Shown: piece by piece, positions 1 to 8,563 of the stretch | Layout of the letters: each line of letters begins with the position of its first letter | Position numbering within the stretch: the stretch's first letter is position 1 | Source of the DNA: Pleomorphomonas sp. PLEO | GTDB lineage: Bacteria; Pseudomonadota; Alphaproteobacteria; Rhizobiales; Pleomorphomonadaceae | Length of the DNA: 64,000 bases | Reading direction: 5' to 3' | Assembly: GCF_041320595.1 (NCBI RefSeq) | Contig: NZ_CP166625.1 | Coordinates: 3,966,001 to 4,030,000 of the forward strand | Program-made: the position numbers and the translations under genes | Notes under the pieces: generated by a model | Seen by the model: only the letters and a program-made list of their open reading frames with translations | Database searches by the model: none | What the model was told of the DNA's origin: nothing

Positions 1-457
1 CACGCCGGCCGCCGAGTTCAACATCTGGGTCGATCCGCACGCCGCCCAACGCGTGTTCCGCTCGGGCGCCGAGATCGTGGTGATGTCGCTCGACGTCACC
101 CATCAGGCTCTGATCCGCAAGGCATGGCTGGCCGATCTCGGTGCGTTGAAACGCAAAGCCGCCGAGGCTTTCGTCGGCCTCCTCTCGTTCTACGAACGCT
201 TCGACGAGCGGAAATACGGTTCCGACGGCGGCCCGCTGCATGATCCGACGACCCTAGCCTACCTGTTGAAACCGGATCTGTTCGAGGGCAAATTCGTCAA
301 TGTCGAGATCGAAACCACCCCCGGCCTCTGTTTCGGCCAGACGGTGGTCGACCGCTGGGCGGTGACCGGGCGTGAGAAGAACGCCACCTGGATCACCAAA
401 ATCGACGCCGAGGGGTTCTTCGAGCTGATTCTGGAAGCATTCCGGCGCCTGCCCTGA
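1..457 (+). CDS. Nucleoside hydrolase (IUNH family), 3' part only
   Basis: This is the C-terminal 151 residues of an inosine/uridine-preferring nucleoside hydrolase; the gene begins before the window and the frame is open from base 2. Family members cut the N-glycosidic bond of ribonucleosides for purine and pyrimidine salvage, usually in the cytoplasm. The visible part has the family's conserved histidine-aspartate in GGPLHDPTTLAYLL (codons at about 230-270), which lies at the calcium and substrate site, followed by the typical final strand with WAVTGREKNATW. A GTG at 53 is an internal codon, not a start. The N-terminal DTDxGxDD calcium motif would be upstream and cannot be checked. Family assignment is firm; substrate is unknown. 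Confidence 0.85.
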   Translation, partial: TPAAEFNIWVDPHAAQRVFRSGAEIVVMSLDVTHQALIRKAWLADLGALKRKAAEAFVGLLSFYERFDERKYGSDGGPLHDPTTLAYLLKPDLFEGKFVNVEIETTPGLCFGQTVVDRWAVTGREKNATWITKIDAEGFFELILEAFRRLP

Positions 458-549
458 TAAGGGGATGCCAAGAGCTTGCCGCATTTGGCGTGTTGGGTGC
501 GACAAAGGCGCCCAGCGCACCGCGCCAAGCCGAGAGCCACGCCAGTCAG

Positions 550-1176
550 ATGCGATCCATGACGTTCAAGATCATCCTTCCGCTTGCCGCCCTCGGCCTG
601 ACGACCGCTCTCGTCGGACCGGCCTCGGCTGAGAAGATTGCCAACAAGGTGGCCGTCTTTACCGGGCTCGACAAGATCACCGGCCGGACCATCGATTTCG
701 ACGTCTATGTCGATGAGACCGTTCGCTTCGGCACGCTGCGCGTCACACCCAAGGTCTGCTATAGCCGCCCGGCTACCGAGGCAGCTGAGACCGATGGTTT
801 CGTCGACGTGGAAGAGATCACCCTTGATAACGAGATCAAGCGCATCTTTTCTGGCTGGATGTTCGCTGCAAGCCCAGGTCTCAACGCGGTTGAGCATCCA
901 GTCTACGATGTCTGGCTGATAGGCTGCCGCATGGACAGCGACATTCCGCCGCCGGTCGCCAGCAGCGCCGACGTGCGCGTCGCGGTCTCCAATCAAGCCA
1001 GCAGCGGCGCCGGCAGCGTTGATGATGGCGCTCCGGTCGTGCTCAGTTTTATTGGCGGGATTCCGATTCCGCCGGACAAGCCCGCCGTCCCCAGCATGAT
1101 GATGGAAGATGCGCCGACGGATGCGCCAGCTGAAGCCCCCGCGGGCGAAGGCACCGACGGCCAAATCCTAGACTGA
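550..1176 (+). CDS. Secreted DUF2155 domain protein
   Basis: This gives 208 residues if started at the ATG at 550. The frame extends back to 490, but starting at 550 places a clean signal peptide at residues 1-27, ending PASA before EKIAN. The mature part is a DUF2155 domain of unknown function: KVAVFTGLDKITGRTIDF, a Cys in KVCYSRP and a second Cys in WLIGC, likely disulfide bonded in the periplasm. A Pro/Ala-rich tail of about 40 residues closes the protein. In many Alphaproteobacteria DUF2155 lies beside aat, as here, where the two genes converge with an 86 bp gap. Function is not known; a cell-envelope role is inferred only from export. Confidence 0.85.
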   Translation: MRSMTFKIILPLAALGLTTALVGPASAEKIANKVAVFTGLDKITGRTIDFDVYVDETVRFGTLRVTPKVCYSRPATEAAETDGFVDVEEITLDNEIKRIFSGWMFAASPGLNAVEHPVYDVWLIGCRMDSDIPPPVASSADVRVAVSNQASSGAGSVDDGAPVVLSFIGGIPIPPDKPAVPSMMMEDAPTDAPAEAPAGEGTDGQILD

Positions 1177-1262
1177 TGTGCCGTCTTAGCTAAACTACTT
1201 TTCATTCAGAATCATCAACCCGTTGCGACCCCTTTAGAAGGTGTCGCATGAAGTTTGCGCCA

Positions 1263-1949
1263 CTACGTCTGATCGGCAGACTCCTGCGTCGGCAGCCAGC
1301 GAAGGGCCTCGGCCCCGGAGATGGACGATGGCAAGGCATGGAAATCGCCTTGCGTGCCCAGCGCGGCCGTCAGCCTCTGCCCATAGATACGCTTTGGGAT
1401 TTCGGTCGTGCCAAAGCGAGCGAGATGATCGGTAACGAACTGGGTATCGAGCAACTGATAGCCGCCAGCCCTGAGGCGCGCCACCAGATGCACCAAGGCC
1501 ACCTTGGAAGCGTCGGTTACCGTCGAGAACATGCTCTCGCCGAAGAAAGCGCCTCCAATCGACACGCCATAGAGGCCGCCGACGAGCTTGCCATCCTGCC
1601 AGCTTTCGACGGTATGGCAATTTCCCCGCCGGAACAGCTCACCGTAGAGCTTGCGGATGGTAGCGTTGATCCAGGTTTTCTCGCGTCCCGGAGCCGGAGC
1701 GGCGCACCCTTCGACCACACCATAGAAGTCGGCATCGACCCGTACCTCGAAGCCGTCCTTGCGAACAGTGCGGGCAAGGCGCCGGGGAACACGGAAGCCA
1801 TCGAGCGGAATGATGCCGCGCCATTCCGGCTCGATCCAGAACAGGTTGGGATCGTCGGCGCTCTCGGCCATCGGAAACATGCCGACCGCATAGGCCTTGA
1901 GCAAGATATCCGCCGTGAGCGTGGGGACGCTCGATGTCCGATCCGCCAT
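1263..1949 (-). CDS. aat: Leucyl/phenylalanyl-tRNA--protein transferase
   Basis: Aat moves Leu or Phe from aminoacyl-tRNA to the N-terminus of proteins that begin with Arg or Lys, marking them for ClpS/ClpAP degradation in the cytoplasm. The 228-residue product shows the family blocks [15 protein letters not shown] near the N-terminus, [34 protein letters not shown], and [20 protein letters not shown] near the C-terminus. Length is usual. I chose the ATG at 1949 because GGAGGA lies ten bases before it; an ATG at 1967 and a TTG at 1979 are also in frame. It is divergent from the GNAT gene at 2080 and convergent with the DUF2155 gene. Confidence 0.95.
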   Translation of the reverse strand: MADRTSSVPTLTADILLKAYAVGMFPMAESADDPNLFWIEPEWRGIIPLDGFRVPRRLARTVRKDGFEVRVDADFYGVVEGCAAPAPGREKTWINATIRKLYGELFRRGNCHTVESWQDGKLVGGLYGVSIGGAFFGESMFSTVTDASKVALVHLVARLRAGGYQLLDTQFVTDHLARFGTTEIPKRIYGQRLTAALGTQGDFHALPSSISGAEALRWLPTQESADQT

Positions 1950-2079
1950 GTCCGCGTGTTCCTCCATCGCCAAAACCAACCGCGCTTTCGGCGAGTTTAC
2001 CTAGCGCGTTTATAAACTGTTTGGTCAGTTGTATAACTTAGTCTATCGCCTACTGTATCGGCGGCACAGCGGGGACGAG

Positions 2080-3186
2080 ATGGGCGCTTTGTCAGGATAC
2101 GAGATCGCAGTCCTCTCCGATAATGCCGCCATCCCCGCTCTGCTTGCCACTCCCGGCCTCAAGCGGACACCATTCCAATCGCCCTGCTGGCTCGAAGCCT
2201 GGTTCGCTGTTTTGCAACCATCCGGCACGGACTGCTGGCTCGGCGTCATCCGCGAGTCGGACGGCGGCCAGCCGCTGTTCCTGCTGCCGCTGGTCCGCGA
2301 ACGATGCCACGGCGTTACCATGCTGACCCTGCCCGATCGGGGTATCAGCGACTATCATTCAGCCCTCGTCAGTCCAGAGTTCGCACCGGATCAGGAAACA
2401 ATGGCGCGCCTCTGGGGCGCTCTCGTGGCAATGTTGCCCCCGGCCGACATCCTGTCGATCGAGCGGGTGCCGCCGGAAGCCGCTGAGCGAATGCGAATCG
2501 CGCAACTGATGCGTCCGTCCAGCTACTCGGCCCACGCAGTGCCGATCGATGCCGATTTCGCGGCGCTTCGCGAGCGCCGGTTCGATGCATCCACTGCCCG
2601 TCGGCTCGTCAAGAACCGCCGCAAGCTCGAAAACAAGGGACGGCTGACCTTCGATTTGATCAGCGGGCCGGAGGCTTTGCCTGACCTTGAAAGCCTCCTC
2701 GATTGGCGCCATCAACGTTTCAAGGATGTGAACGACGACAGGGACGCAGCTATCCAGCGCAGCTTCTACCGTCGGCTGGTCGAGGAAGGGGCACAGGCAC
2801 GTGTCGGCCGACTGCGTCTCGACGATGAGCTGATAGCCGGTTGCCTCGGCCTCATCGATGACGACGGCATCCACGTTCTGGTCATTGCCTACAGCATAAA
2901 TTTTGCCAACTGGGCCCCTGGCCTCTTGATGGTCGAGAGCTGCATCGCCGCTGTCGCCGACCTTGGACTCACCGTTTTCGACCTGACGATCGGTGATGAA
3001 TCCTACAAACAGCTGTTCGGCGCCGACAGCATCGGCCTGCTCGAACTCCGCCAGCCATTAACGCTCAGCGGCCGTCTGGTGCTCTCCCTTCTCGACCTCA
3101 AGCCGCGGATCAAGTGTGCTCTTGAACGGCTGGGACTGCTGGACTTCGTCCAGCGCCCGCGGCGAAAGACTTCCGCGAAAAGCTGA
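2080..3186 (+). CDS. GNAT-fold protein related to BcsL/CelD and FemAB
   Basis: This 368-residue cytoplasmic protein resembles the GNAT-type proteins labelled CelD/BcsL or acetyltransferase family 6 and FemAB-like. Typical blocks are FQSPCWLEAWF near the N-terminus, SIERVPPEA, RRLVKNRRKLENKGRLTF, LESLLDWRHQRFKD and the C-terminal FDLTIGDESYKQLFG. Such proteins often sit in polysaccharide or cell-wall clusters; the substrate here is unknown. The start at ATG 2080 is preceded by GGGGAC seven bases upstream; the frame extends to a TTG at 2029 with no ribosome site. No cellulose genes are nearby, so a role in cellulose synthesis should not be assumed. It reads away from aat. Confidence 0.7.
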   Translation: MGALSGYEIAVLSDNAAIPALLATPGLKRTPFQSPCWLEAWFAVLQPSGTDCWLGVIRESDGGQPLFLLPLVRERCHGVTMLTLPDRGISDYHSALVSPEFAPDQETMARLWGALVAMLPPADILSIERVPPEAAERMRIAQLMRPSSYSAHAVPIDADFAALRERRFDASTARRLVKNRRKLENKGRLTFDLISGPEALPDLESLLDWRHQRFKDVNDDRDAAIQRSFYRRLVEEGAQARVGRLRLDDELIAGCLGLIDDDGIHVLVIAYSINFANWAPGLLMVESCIAAVADLGLTVFDLTIGDESYKQLFGADSIGLLELRQPLTLSGRLVLSLLDLKPRIKCALERLGLLDFVQRPRRKTSAKS

Positions 3187-3317
3187 GGCTTCCCTGGAAG
3201 AAAAGCCTGAAAACAAAGGGTTGAGCAAAGCTCCGATCCAACTAGCGACTTTTTGGTCTAGGCTTCGGTCGGCGGATGGCGAGTCGTGCCATGAGGACAC
3301 CGATCGGGAAACAAGCC

Positions 3318-3875
3318 ATGACGTCGGAGCGACCGAGAATTGCCATTTATTTCGCGAGCCGCGACGGGCAGACCCGTAAGATCGTCGAACGCCTCGCCGA
3401 ACACCTCGATAGGCGTGGCGTTGGCGCGACTGTAACCGACCTTGCAGCCAGCGTGTCGACCGTCATCGACGCAGAGGCTGACCTCGTGTTGCTGGCCTCG
3501 GCTATCCGTTATGGCTTCCACCTGCCCCCTGCGCGGCGTTTCCTCGCCCAACTACGGACAGAGGTCCCCGAAACGCGCATTGCGGTGGTCTCCGTCAATC
3601 TGACGGCGCGCAAACCTGGGCGGCAGACCGCTGAAGGTAACGTCTACCTGCGCAATTGGCTGAAGCGGACCGGCCTTCGCCCTGCCCTCGCCGCCGCCGT
3701 TGCCGGCCGGCTCGACTATCCCGCCTACCGTTGGTTCGACCGAACGATGATCCAGGCGATCATGACCCTTACGGGCGGCCCTACCGACCCGACCACCGTT
3801 GTTGAGTATACCGACTGGGCGGAGGTTGAGGCGTTGTCGGAAGAGTTGGCCAAGCTCGTCAAAGCCCGGCTGTAA
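3318..3875 (+). CDS. hemG: Menaquinone-type protoporphyrinogen IX dehydrogenase (flavodoxin fold)
   Basis: HemG oxidises protoporphyrinogen IX to protoporphyrin IX, the next-to-last haem step, passing electrons to the quinone pool at the membrane. The 185-residue product has a flavodoxin FMN loop SRDGQTRK at residues 14-21 and matches E. coli HemG along its length from memory: SAIRYG, VSVNLTARKP, YPAYRWFDRTMI and the C-terminal TLTGGPTDP followed by VVEYTDW. These last blocks are specific to HemG rather than generic flavodoxins. The ATG at 3318 fits the family N-terminus; the frame extends to 3276. Alphaproteobacteria more often use HemJ, so its presence suggests a second route or a transferred gene. 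Confidence 0.85.
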   Translation: MTSERPRIAIYFASRDGQTRKIVERLAEHLDRRGVGATVTDLAASVSTVIDAEADLVLLASAIRYGFHLPPARRFLAQLRTEVPETRIAVVSVNLTARKPGRQTAEGNVYLRNWLKRTGLRPALAAAVAGRLDYPAYRWFDRTMIQAIMTLTGGPTDPTTVVEYTDWAEVEALSEELAKLVKARL

Positions 3876-3993
3876 AGACTTTCCTTACCATAACTTGCGA
3901 TCCTGACCTCGGAACGGAGCTTTTCCGCCGCCGCCGCCCTGATATGGGCGTCGGCGCGTGGACTTCGTGAGTAGGCGTTGAGTGAGTGTTGGC

Positions 3994-5151
3994 ATGGCGA
4001 CGTTGGCAGCGTATTCGAGCGGTTACGAGCCGATCTCCATCAGATCGTCAATCGGGTTCGCGGGTCTGCCGGCCGCCGCCGCCTTCGTGGCGGTAACCGC
4101 CGCGGCGGCGGTGTGGATCGGGCTCAGCCTTACGGCCGTCGGTACCGTCAGCGAAAACTTGTCGGCTGCTCGCCAGTCGATTTACGATTCCGGTCTCTCG
4201 GTCCGCCCGCTGCCGGCAACTCTGGCTCCGGCGAAAAAGCCGACCAAATTCGAAAAACTCCCCTCGATCACGGAAGAGGCCGCAAGCACCCTCTCGGCTG
4301 ATGCCATCTTGTTATCTCGCCAAAACAAGGCGACCGCCGCCGTTGCCGTGCGCCTTGCAGAAGTGGCCGCAGGCTTGAGGCAGCAGCAGTTCGAGGCGCG
4401 GTTCCAATTGAACATCTCGCTGGAACGACGGGCTGCTCTGGCGGTTCGGCATGACCGGCTCGCCGCCCCCAACGCCGGGCTGCGCTCGCCGGTGGTGGTG
4501 GCCGAAATCCCGATGCCGGTGCCGCGCCCAGCTCTTCCGGCCAAGCCCGTCGAAGTTGTGCCGGAGGCGCCCAAGGTCGCAGCCGTTGCGCCGCCGGTGG
4601 TCGTTGCAGCTCCGCCCGTGGCGGTCGTCGCTCCTCCGGCGTTGCCAGAAAAACAGGAAAAACCGGCTGTCCTCGTCGATCCCAAGCCCAAGGCGGAGGT
4701 CGCCATTGTCGAGCCGTTCCGTAGGCCGGGCGTCGCCCTCTACGACATCGCAGCTGGCGTCGTTCACATGCCCAACGGCGAAAAACTCGAGGCCCACTCC
4801 GGCCTCGGCGACATGATGGACGACACGCGCTACATCCATGTCAAGATGCGCGGACCGACGCCGCCGGGGACCTACAAGCTCACCATGCGCGAGAGCCTGT
4901 TCCACGGCGTCGAGGCCATCCGCCTCACCCCCGCCGACGGCAAGAAGCCGTTCGGCCGCGATGGCCTGCTCGCTCACACCTACATGCTCCGCAAGCCCGG
5001 CGAGTCCAACGGCTGCGTTTCGTTCCGCGACTACGCGCGCTTCCTGGCCGCGTTCAAGCGAGGCGAGGTCAGGCAGATGGTGGTGGTGCCACGCCTAGGC
5101 AATAAGAGCGAACCCAAGGTCGCGTCGTTGTTTTCCTGGTTCAAGGGCTGA
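3994..5151 (+). CDS. DUF2778 (Tlde1-like) L,D-transpeptidase-type protein, membrane anchored
   Basis: This 385-residue protein has one N-terminal membrane segment (about residues 25-50, Ala/Val rich), a short helical region, a Pro/Ala/Val-rich linker (about 155-235), and a C-terminal DUF2778 domain. That domain carries the two residues expected of the L,D-transpeptidase-related Tlde1 family: His268 in EAHSGLGD and Cys341 in ESNGCVSF. Known Tlde1 proteins cut or exchange peptides of peptidoglycan in the periplasm. The anchor and linker suggest a resident cell-wall enzyme rather than an injected toxin, and I see no neighbouring immunity gene. An in-frame GTG at 3982 is an alternative start; neither has a strong ribosome site. 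It converges with the lipid kinase gene. Confidence 0.75.
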   Translation: MATLAAYSSGYEPISIRSSIGFAGLPAAAAFVAVTAAAAVWIGLSLTAVGTVSENLSAARQSIYDSGLSVRPLPATLAPAKKPTKFEKLPSITEEAASTLSADAILLSRQNKATAAVAVRLAEVAAGLRQQQFEARFQLNISLERRAALAVRHDRLAAPNAGLRSPVVVAEIPMPVPRPALPAKPVEVVPEAPKVAAVAPPVVVAAPPVAVVAPPALPEKQEKPAVLVDPKPKAEVAIVEPFRRPGVALYDIAAGVVHMPNGEKLEAHSGLGDMMDDTRYIHVKMRGPTPPGTYKLTMRESLFHGVEAIRLTPADGKKPFGRDGLLAHTYMLRKPGESNGCVSFRDYARFLAAFKRGEVRQMVVVPRLGNKSEPKVASLFSWFKG

Positions 5152-5164
5152 ATCGGCGGAATGC

Positions 5165-6037
5165 CTAGGGTGCAAAAACCCGGACAGCGCCAGGGCGTAT
5201 GCTGAAGACGGCAGGGGTCTCAGTGACTATCTCGCCGTCGGCATTGATCGGCATCGGCCGGCGCGTACGAATCTCAAAGCGGGTGCCGCTCATCGTCCGC
5301 ACCTCGTCGCTCAGCCCTTGCCGCCCCTGTCGGAAGGCTAGCGCCATGAAGGGCAGCTTCCAGACGTCCCTGAATTCAAGGGAATAAAGATCAAGGCGGC
5401 CATCGTTGATTTCGGCCGTCTCCTCCACGATCATACCACCGCCATAATGCTTGCCGTTGCCGACCGCGATCTGAAACGAGCGGACCGTCGCTTCCTCGCC
5501 ATCGTCGGAGCGGATGACCGCGCCGAATCTCCGGGCCTCGATCAGCACCTCGGTGGCGGTCAACGCGTAGGCGAGCCGTCCCCAGCGACGCTTCGTCTCC
5601 CGGCTCAGCCGGTCGGCGAGTTTGGCGCTCATGCCAAGGCTGGCCACATTGAAAAATGGTTTACCGTTGACGTCGCCGACGTCGATCGCCTTGATCCGGC
5701 CGGCGGAGATGATCCGCGCCGCGCCGACCATATCGAGCGGTAGGCCCAGCGTACGAGCCAGATCATTGGCGGTGCCGCCCGGCAGGATGCCAAGAGGTAG
5801 ACCGCTGTCGATCAGCGCCGGAGCCGCGGCGTTGAGACTGCCGTCGCCGCCGGCTATCACCACAAAATCGACCCTATCGCCATAGCGTGCAATGGCCGCC
5901 GCAAGCGTTTCGCCCTCGCGCCATGCAGGCCGCAGCACGTCGATGCCGGCCTTGTGCAGTTCGGCAACCGCCGCATCGACCCCGACGCCAGCCGAGCGAC
6001 TGTGTGGGTTGGCCAAAATGAGTGCGCGTCGATCCAT
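5165..6037 (-). CDS. Diacylglycerol/lipid kinase family protein (YegS/DgkA-like)
   Basis: This 290-residue protein has the DAG-kinase catalytic fold: LANPHSRSAG at the N-terminus, the nucleotide-binding GGDGSLN at 63-69 and the glycine loop PGGTAND at 86-92, followed by the beta-sandwich half with NVASLGMSAKLADRLS and NGKHYGGGM. Family members phosphorylate diacylglycerol, sphingoid or related lipids at the inner face of the membrane; the substrate cannot be read from sequence. It starts six bases after the stop of the ExoD-like gene on the same strand, so the two are probably co-transcribed, which suggests an envelope-lipid link. Length is normal for the family. Confidence 0.88.
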   Translation of the reverse strand: MDRRALILANPHSRSAGVGVDAAVAELHKAGIDVLRPAWREGETLAAAIARYGDRVDFVVIAGGDGSLNAAAPALIDSGLPLGILPGGTANDLARTLGLPLDMVGAARIISAGRIKAIDVGDVNGKPFFNVASLGMSAKLADRLSRETKRRWGRLAYALTATEVLIEARRFGAVIRSDDGEEATVRSFQIAVGNGKHYGGGMIVEETAEINDGRLDLYSLEFRDVWKLPFMALAFRQGRQGLSDEVRTMSGTRFEIRTRRPMPINADGEIVTETPAVFSIRPGAVRVFAP

Positions 6038-6043
6038 TTGATG

Positions 6044-6670
6044 TCAGACAAAAAAGCTGGCGAGATAGGTGGCGATTTGGGCGCCGGCGAAAATCAGCAC
6101 GCCTGTCCAGATAAACGTCGCAAGCGACAGGACAAGGCCGAGCATCAGGGCAAGACCGTCGCGAGCTACCAGCGACAGACCAATCACCAGCAAGCTGGCT
6201 ACGGGCCCGATATTGCCAAAGGGGATCGGCAACGCCAGCACCACGGCAAGCAGTAACACCGGAATGCCCACCAGCATATGGCTTGATCGACCGGTCAGGG
6301 ATCTCCATCGCCCCTCGCGCACCATTGCCTCCAGTCGCTTGACCCAGGGCAGTGCTCGCATGATGACGGACTTCACCCCATTGGCCGTGACATGGCGATC
6401 GGCAAGGAAGCGCGGCAAGACGAGGCGGTGATAGCCGATCAACATCTGGCAGGCGATGAGCACCAGACAACTGCCGGTCACCATTCCAAACGGTCCGGGA
6501 ATGGGAATCATCGCCGGCAACGCCAGCGCGATCAATGCCAAGCCAAACCCGCTTGCTCCGAGGCGATGAATAAGGTCGCCAAGGGACACATGTTCGCGAT
6601 CTGAAATGTCGGCGGCTATGCGATGAAGCATCGACGAGGCGTAACCACGAGCTTCACTGCCGGCCGTCAT
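6044..6670 (-). CDS. exoD: ExoD family inner-membrane protein
   Basis: This 208-residue integral membrane protein belongs to the ExoD family, named after a Sinorhizobium gene needed for exopolysaccharide production and nodule invasion. The N-terminal region contains the family motif VSLGDLIHRLGASGFGLALI, then ALPAMIPIPGPFG, a charged cytoplasmic stretch around ALPWVKRLEAMVREG, and two or three C-terminal membrane segments including GIPVLLLAVVLALPIPFGN. The biochemical activity of the family is unknown. It precedes the lipid kinase gene by six bases in what looks like a two-gene operon. No exopolysaccharide synthesis cluster is visible in the window, so the rhizobial phenotype may not carry over. 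Confidence 0.85.
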   Translation of the reverse strand: MTAGSEARGYASSMLHRIAADISDREHVSLGDLIHRLGASGFGLALIALALPAMIPIPGPFGMVTGSCLVLIACQMLIGYHRLVLPRFLADRHVTANGVKSVIMRALPWVKRLEAMVREGRWRSLTGRSSHMLVGIPVLLLAVVLALPIPFGNIGPVASLLVIGLSLVARDGLALMLGLVLSLATFIWTGVLIFAGAQIATYLASFFV

Positions 6671-7031
6671 TGATCGGATCCCTTGCCTTATACATCTCGG
6701 TCCCGACCACGGCGGACCCCGCTCACTGCCATATTGGGATGCCGATAGGTAGATTCAATTACGCCTCGCTTGCTGATGAAAGTCGGTCTTCTGAAAGGCC
6801 TTCGGCAAGGCGGCTAACGCACTCGTAAAAACACGGCGTCTTTTCGAATGAGACTTTCGGAGCGGTTTTCGCGAAATCTTGCGAAATCGAATGGGACGAA
6901 ACGCTTCTAGTTATTTCCCCGATCTTTCTTGACCGTCCGGTAAAGATAATAGCGAGGGCTCCTGGGCGAAGACCCACTTTCCCCGGCATCAGGCCGGTGG
7001 ATAAGCAAGAACCATATTTCTGGGGGCTGGA
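6671..7031. other. Intergenic region between exoD and the permease gene
   Basis: There is no convincing gene in these 361 bases. Reading frames that cross it on the minus strand are continuations of shadow frames inside the permease gene. It should hold the promoters of the divergent exoD operon and permease. The only local pattern is a ten-base tandem at 6871-6890, where GCGAAATC occurs twice. A GGGGG run at about 7022-7026 is the ribosome site of the TTG-started permease. Confidence 0.5.
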
Positions 7032-8435
7032 TTGAACCTCGCGAGAAAGAAAAGCATCGCCGAACTGATGGCGCAATCGGGCGGCAAAACTCTGCCGCGG
7101 ACGCTCGGCGCATTCGACCTGTTCATGATGGGTGTCGGCGTTATCATCGGCACTGGCATCTTCGTCATGACCGGCGTCGCCGCCGCCACCTACGCAGGCC
7201 CGGCGATCATCCTGTCCTTCGCCTTCTCGGCGGTGGCCTGTGCCTTCATCTGCCTGGCCTATTCGGAGCTGGCCTCGTCGCTGCCGGCCGCTGGCAGCTC
7301 CTATGCCTACAGTTATACCGCTGCCGGCGAGTTCGTCGCCTGGCTGGTCGGCTGGAACCTGATCCTCGAATACACTGTGGGCGCTTCTGCGGTCGCCGCC
7401 GGCTGGTCGGCTTACTTCGTCGGGATCCTGAAGTCCGGCGGCATCGAGCTGCCGCACGCATTGACCGCCGTGCCGCACGATGGCGGCATCGTCAACCTGC
7501 CGGCCGTGCTGATCATCGCCTTCCTGACGTTCCTGCTGGTACTCGGCGTGAGAGAGAGCATGCGCCTGTCGCGCATCCTCGTCTTCATCAAGCTTGGCGC
7601 CATCTTCCTGTTCCTGCTGCTGGCGACGCCTCAGGTCAATCCCCAGAACTGGGTGCCGTTCCTGCCCTTCGGCATCAACGGCATCACGGCCGGCGCGGCG
7701 ATCATCTTCCTCGCCTATATCGGTTTCGACTCACTCGCGACGGCGGCCGAGGAGACGAAGAACCCACAGCGCAACATGCCGATCGGCATCATCAGCTCGC
7801 TCGTCGCCTGCACCGTGCTCTATATGGCCGTGTCGGCCGTACTGACCGGTGTCGCCCCCTATGCCGAGCTCAACAACGCCGAGCCGGTCACCTACGCTCT
7901 GCGCAAGATCGGCTACAACTTCGGCTCGGCCATCGTCGGCGTCGGCGCCATTGCCGGCCTGACCACGGTCTGCCTGGTGCTGATCTATGCCCAGACGCGC
8001 GCCTTCTTCGCCATGGCCCGCGACGGACTGATCCCCGAGGGCATCTGCAAGGTACATCGGAAGTTCGGCACGCCGCATATCGCGACGATCTTCGTCGGAA
8101 CGATGATTGCCCTGATCGCCGGCTTCACGCCGATCGGCATCGTCGCCGAAATGTGCAACATCGGAACGCTGTTCGCCTTCATCGTGACCAGCGCGTGCGT
8201 GCTGATCCTGCGCAAGACCCATCCGACGCTCGAGCGGCCGTTCCGTTGCCCGGCCGCTTGGGTGGTCGCGCCGCTCGCCATCATCTGCAGCCTGATTATC
8301 ATGTTCAGCCTGCCGGGCGCCACTTGGATCCGCTTCGTCGTGTGGAGCATCCTCGGCGCGGTGATCTACCTTGCCTACGGCGCTCGTCACAGCAAGCTTG
8401 CGACAGCGGACGCCGTCGCCGTGCCGGCGGAATAA
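7032..8435 (+). CDS. APC-family amino acid permease
   Basis: This 467-residue inner-membrane transporter has about twelve hydrophobic segments. The first carries the APC substrate-site signature GVGVIIGTGIFVMTG, and IFLAYIGFDSLATAAEETKNPQRNMPIGI is the typical segment 6 and following loop of the cationic/YfnA-like amino acid branch. It should take up amino acids with protons; the substrate is not predictable. The start is a TTG at 7032 with GGGGG five to nine bases upstream; no ATG lies early enough to keep the N-terminal TLPRTLGAFDLF block. It stands alone, with a 361 bp gap upstream and the LLM oxidoreductase gene 128 bp downstream. Confidence 0.9.
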   Translation: MNLARKKSIAELMAQSGGKTLPRTLGAFDLFMMGVGVIIGTGIFVMTGVAAATYAGPAIILSFAFSAVACAFICLAYSELASSLPAAGSSYAYSYTAAGEFVAWLVGWNLILEYTVGASAVAAGWSAYFVGILKSGGIELPHALTAVPHDGGIVNLPAVLIIAFLTFLLVLGVRESMRLSRILVFIKLGAIFLFLLLATPQVNPQNWVPFLPFGINGITAGAAIIFLAYIGFDSLATAAEETKNPQRNMPIGIISSLVACTVLYMAVSAVLTGVAPYAELNNAEPVTYALRKIGYNFGSAIVGVGAIAGLTTVCLVLIYAQTRAFFAMARDGLIPEGICKVHRKFGTPHIATIFVGTMIALIAGFTPIGIVAEMCNIGTLFAFIVTSACVLILRKTHPTLERPFRCPAAWVVAPLAIICSLIIMFSLPGATWIRFVVWSILGAVIYLAYGARHSKLATADAVAVPAE

Positions 8436-8563
8436 CAGGCACAGCTGCCAACATCCGCCGCCGCTGATCTTCGCTCGCGCGATTGTCATCAGCGGCGGCG
8501 GCTTCGTCCCTTGATGCGAACGAAAGGCGACGGCACATAGGAGATCACCGCAAGGAGATCCTC

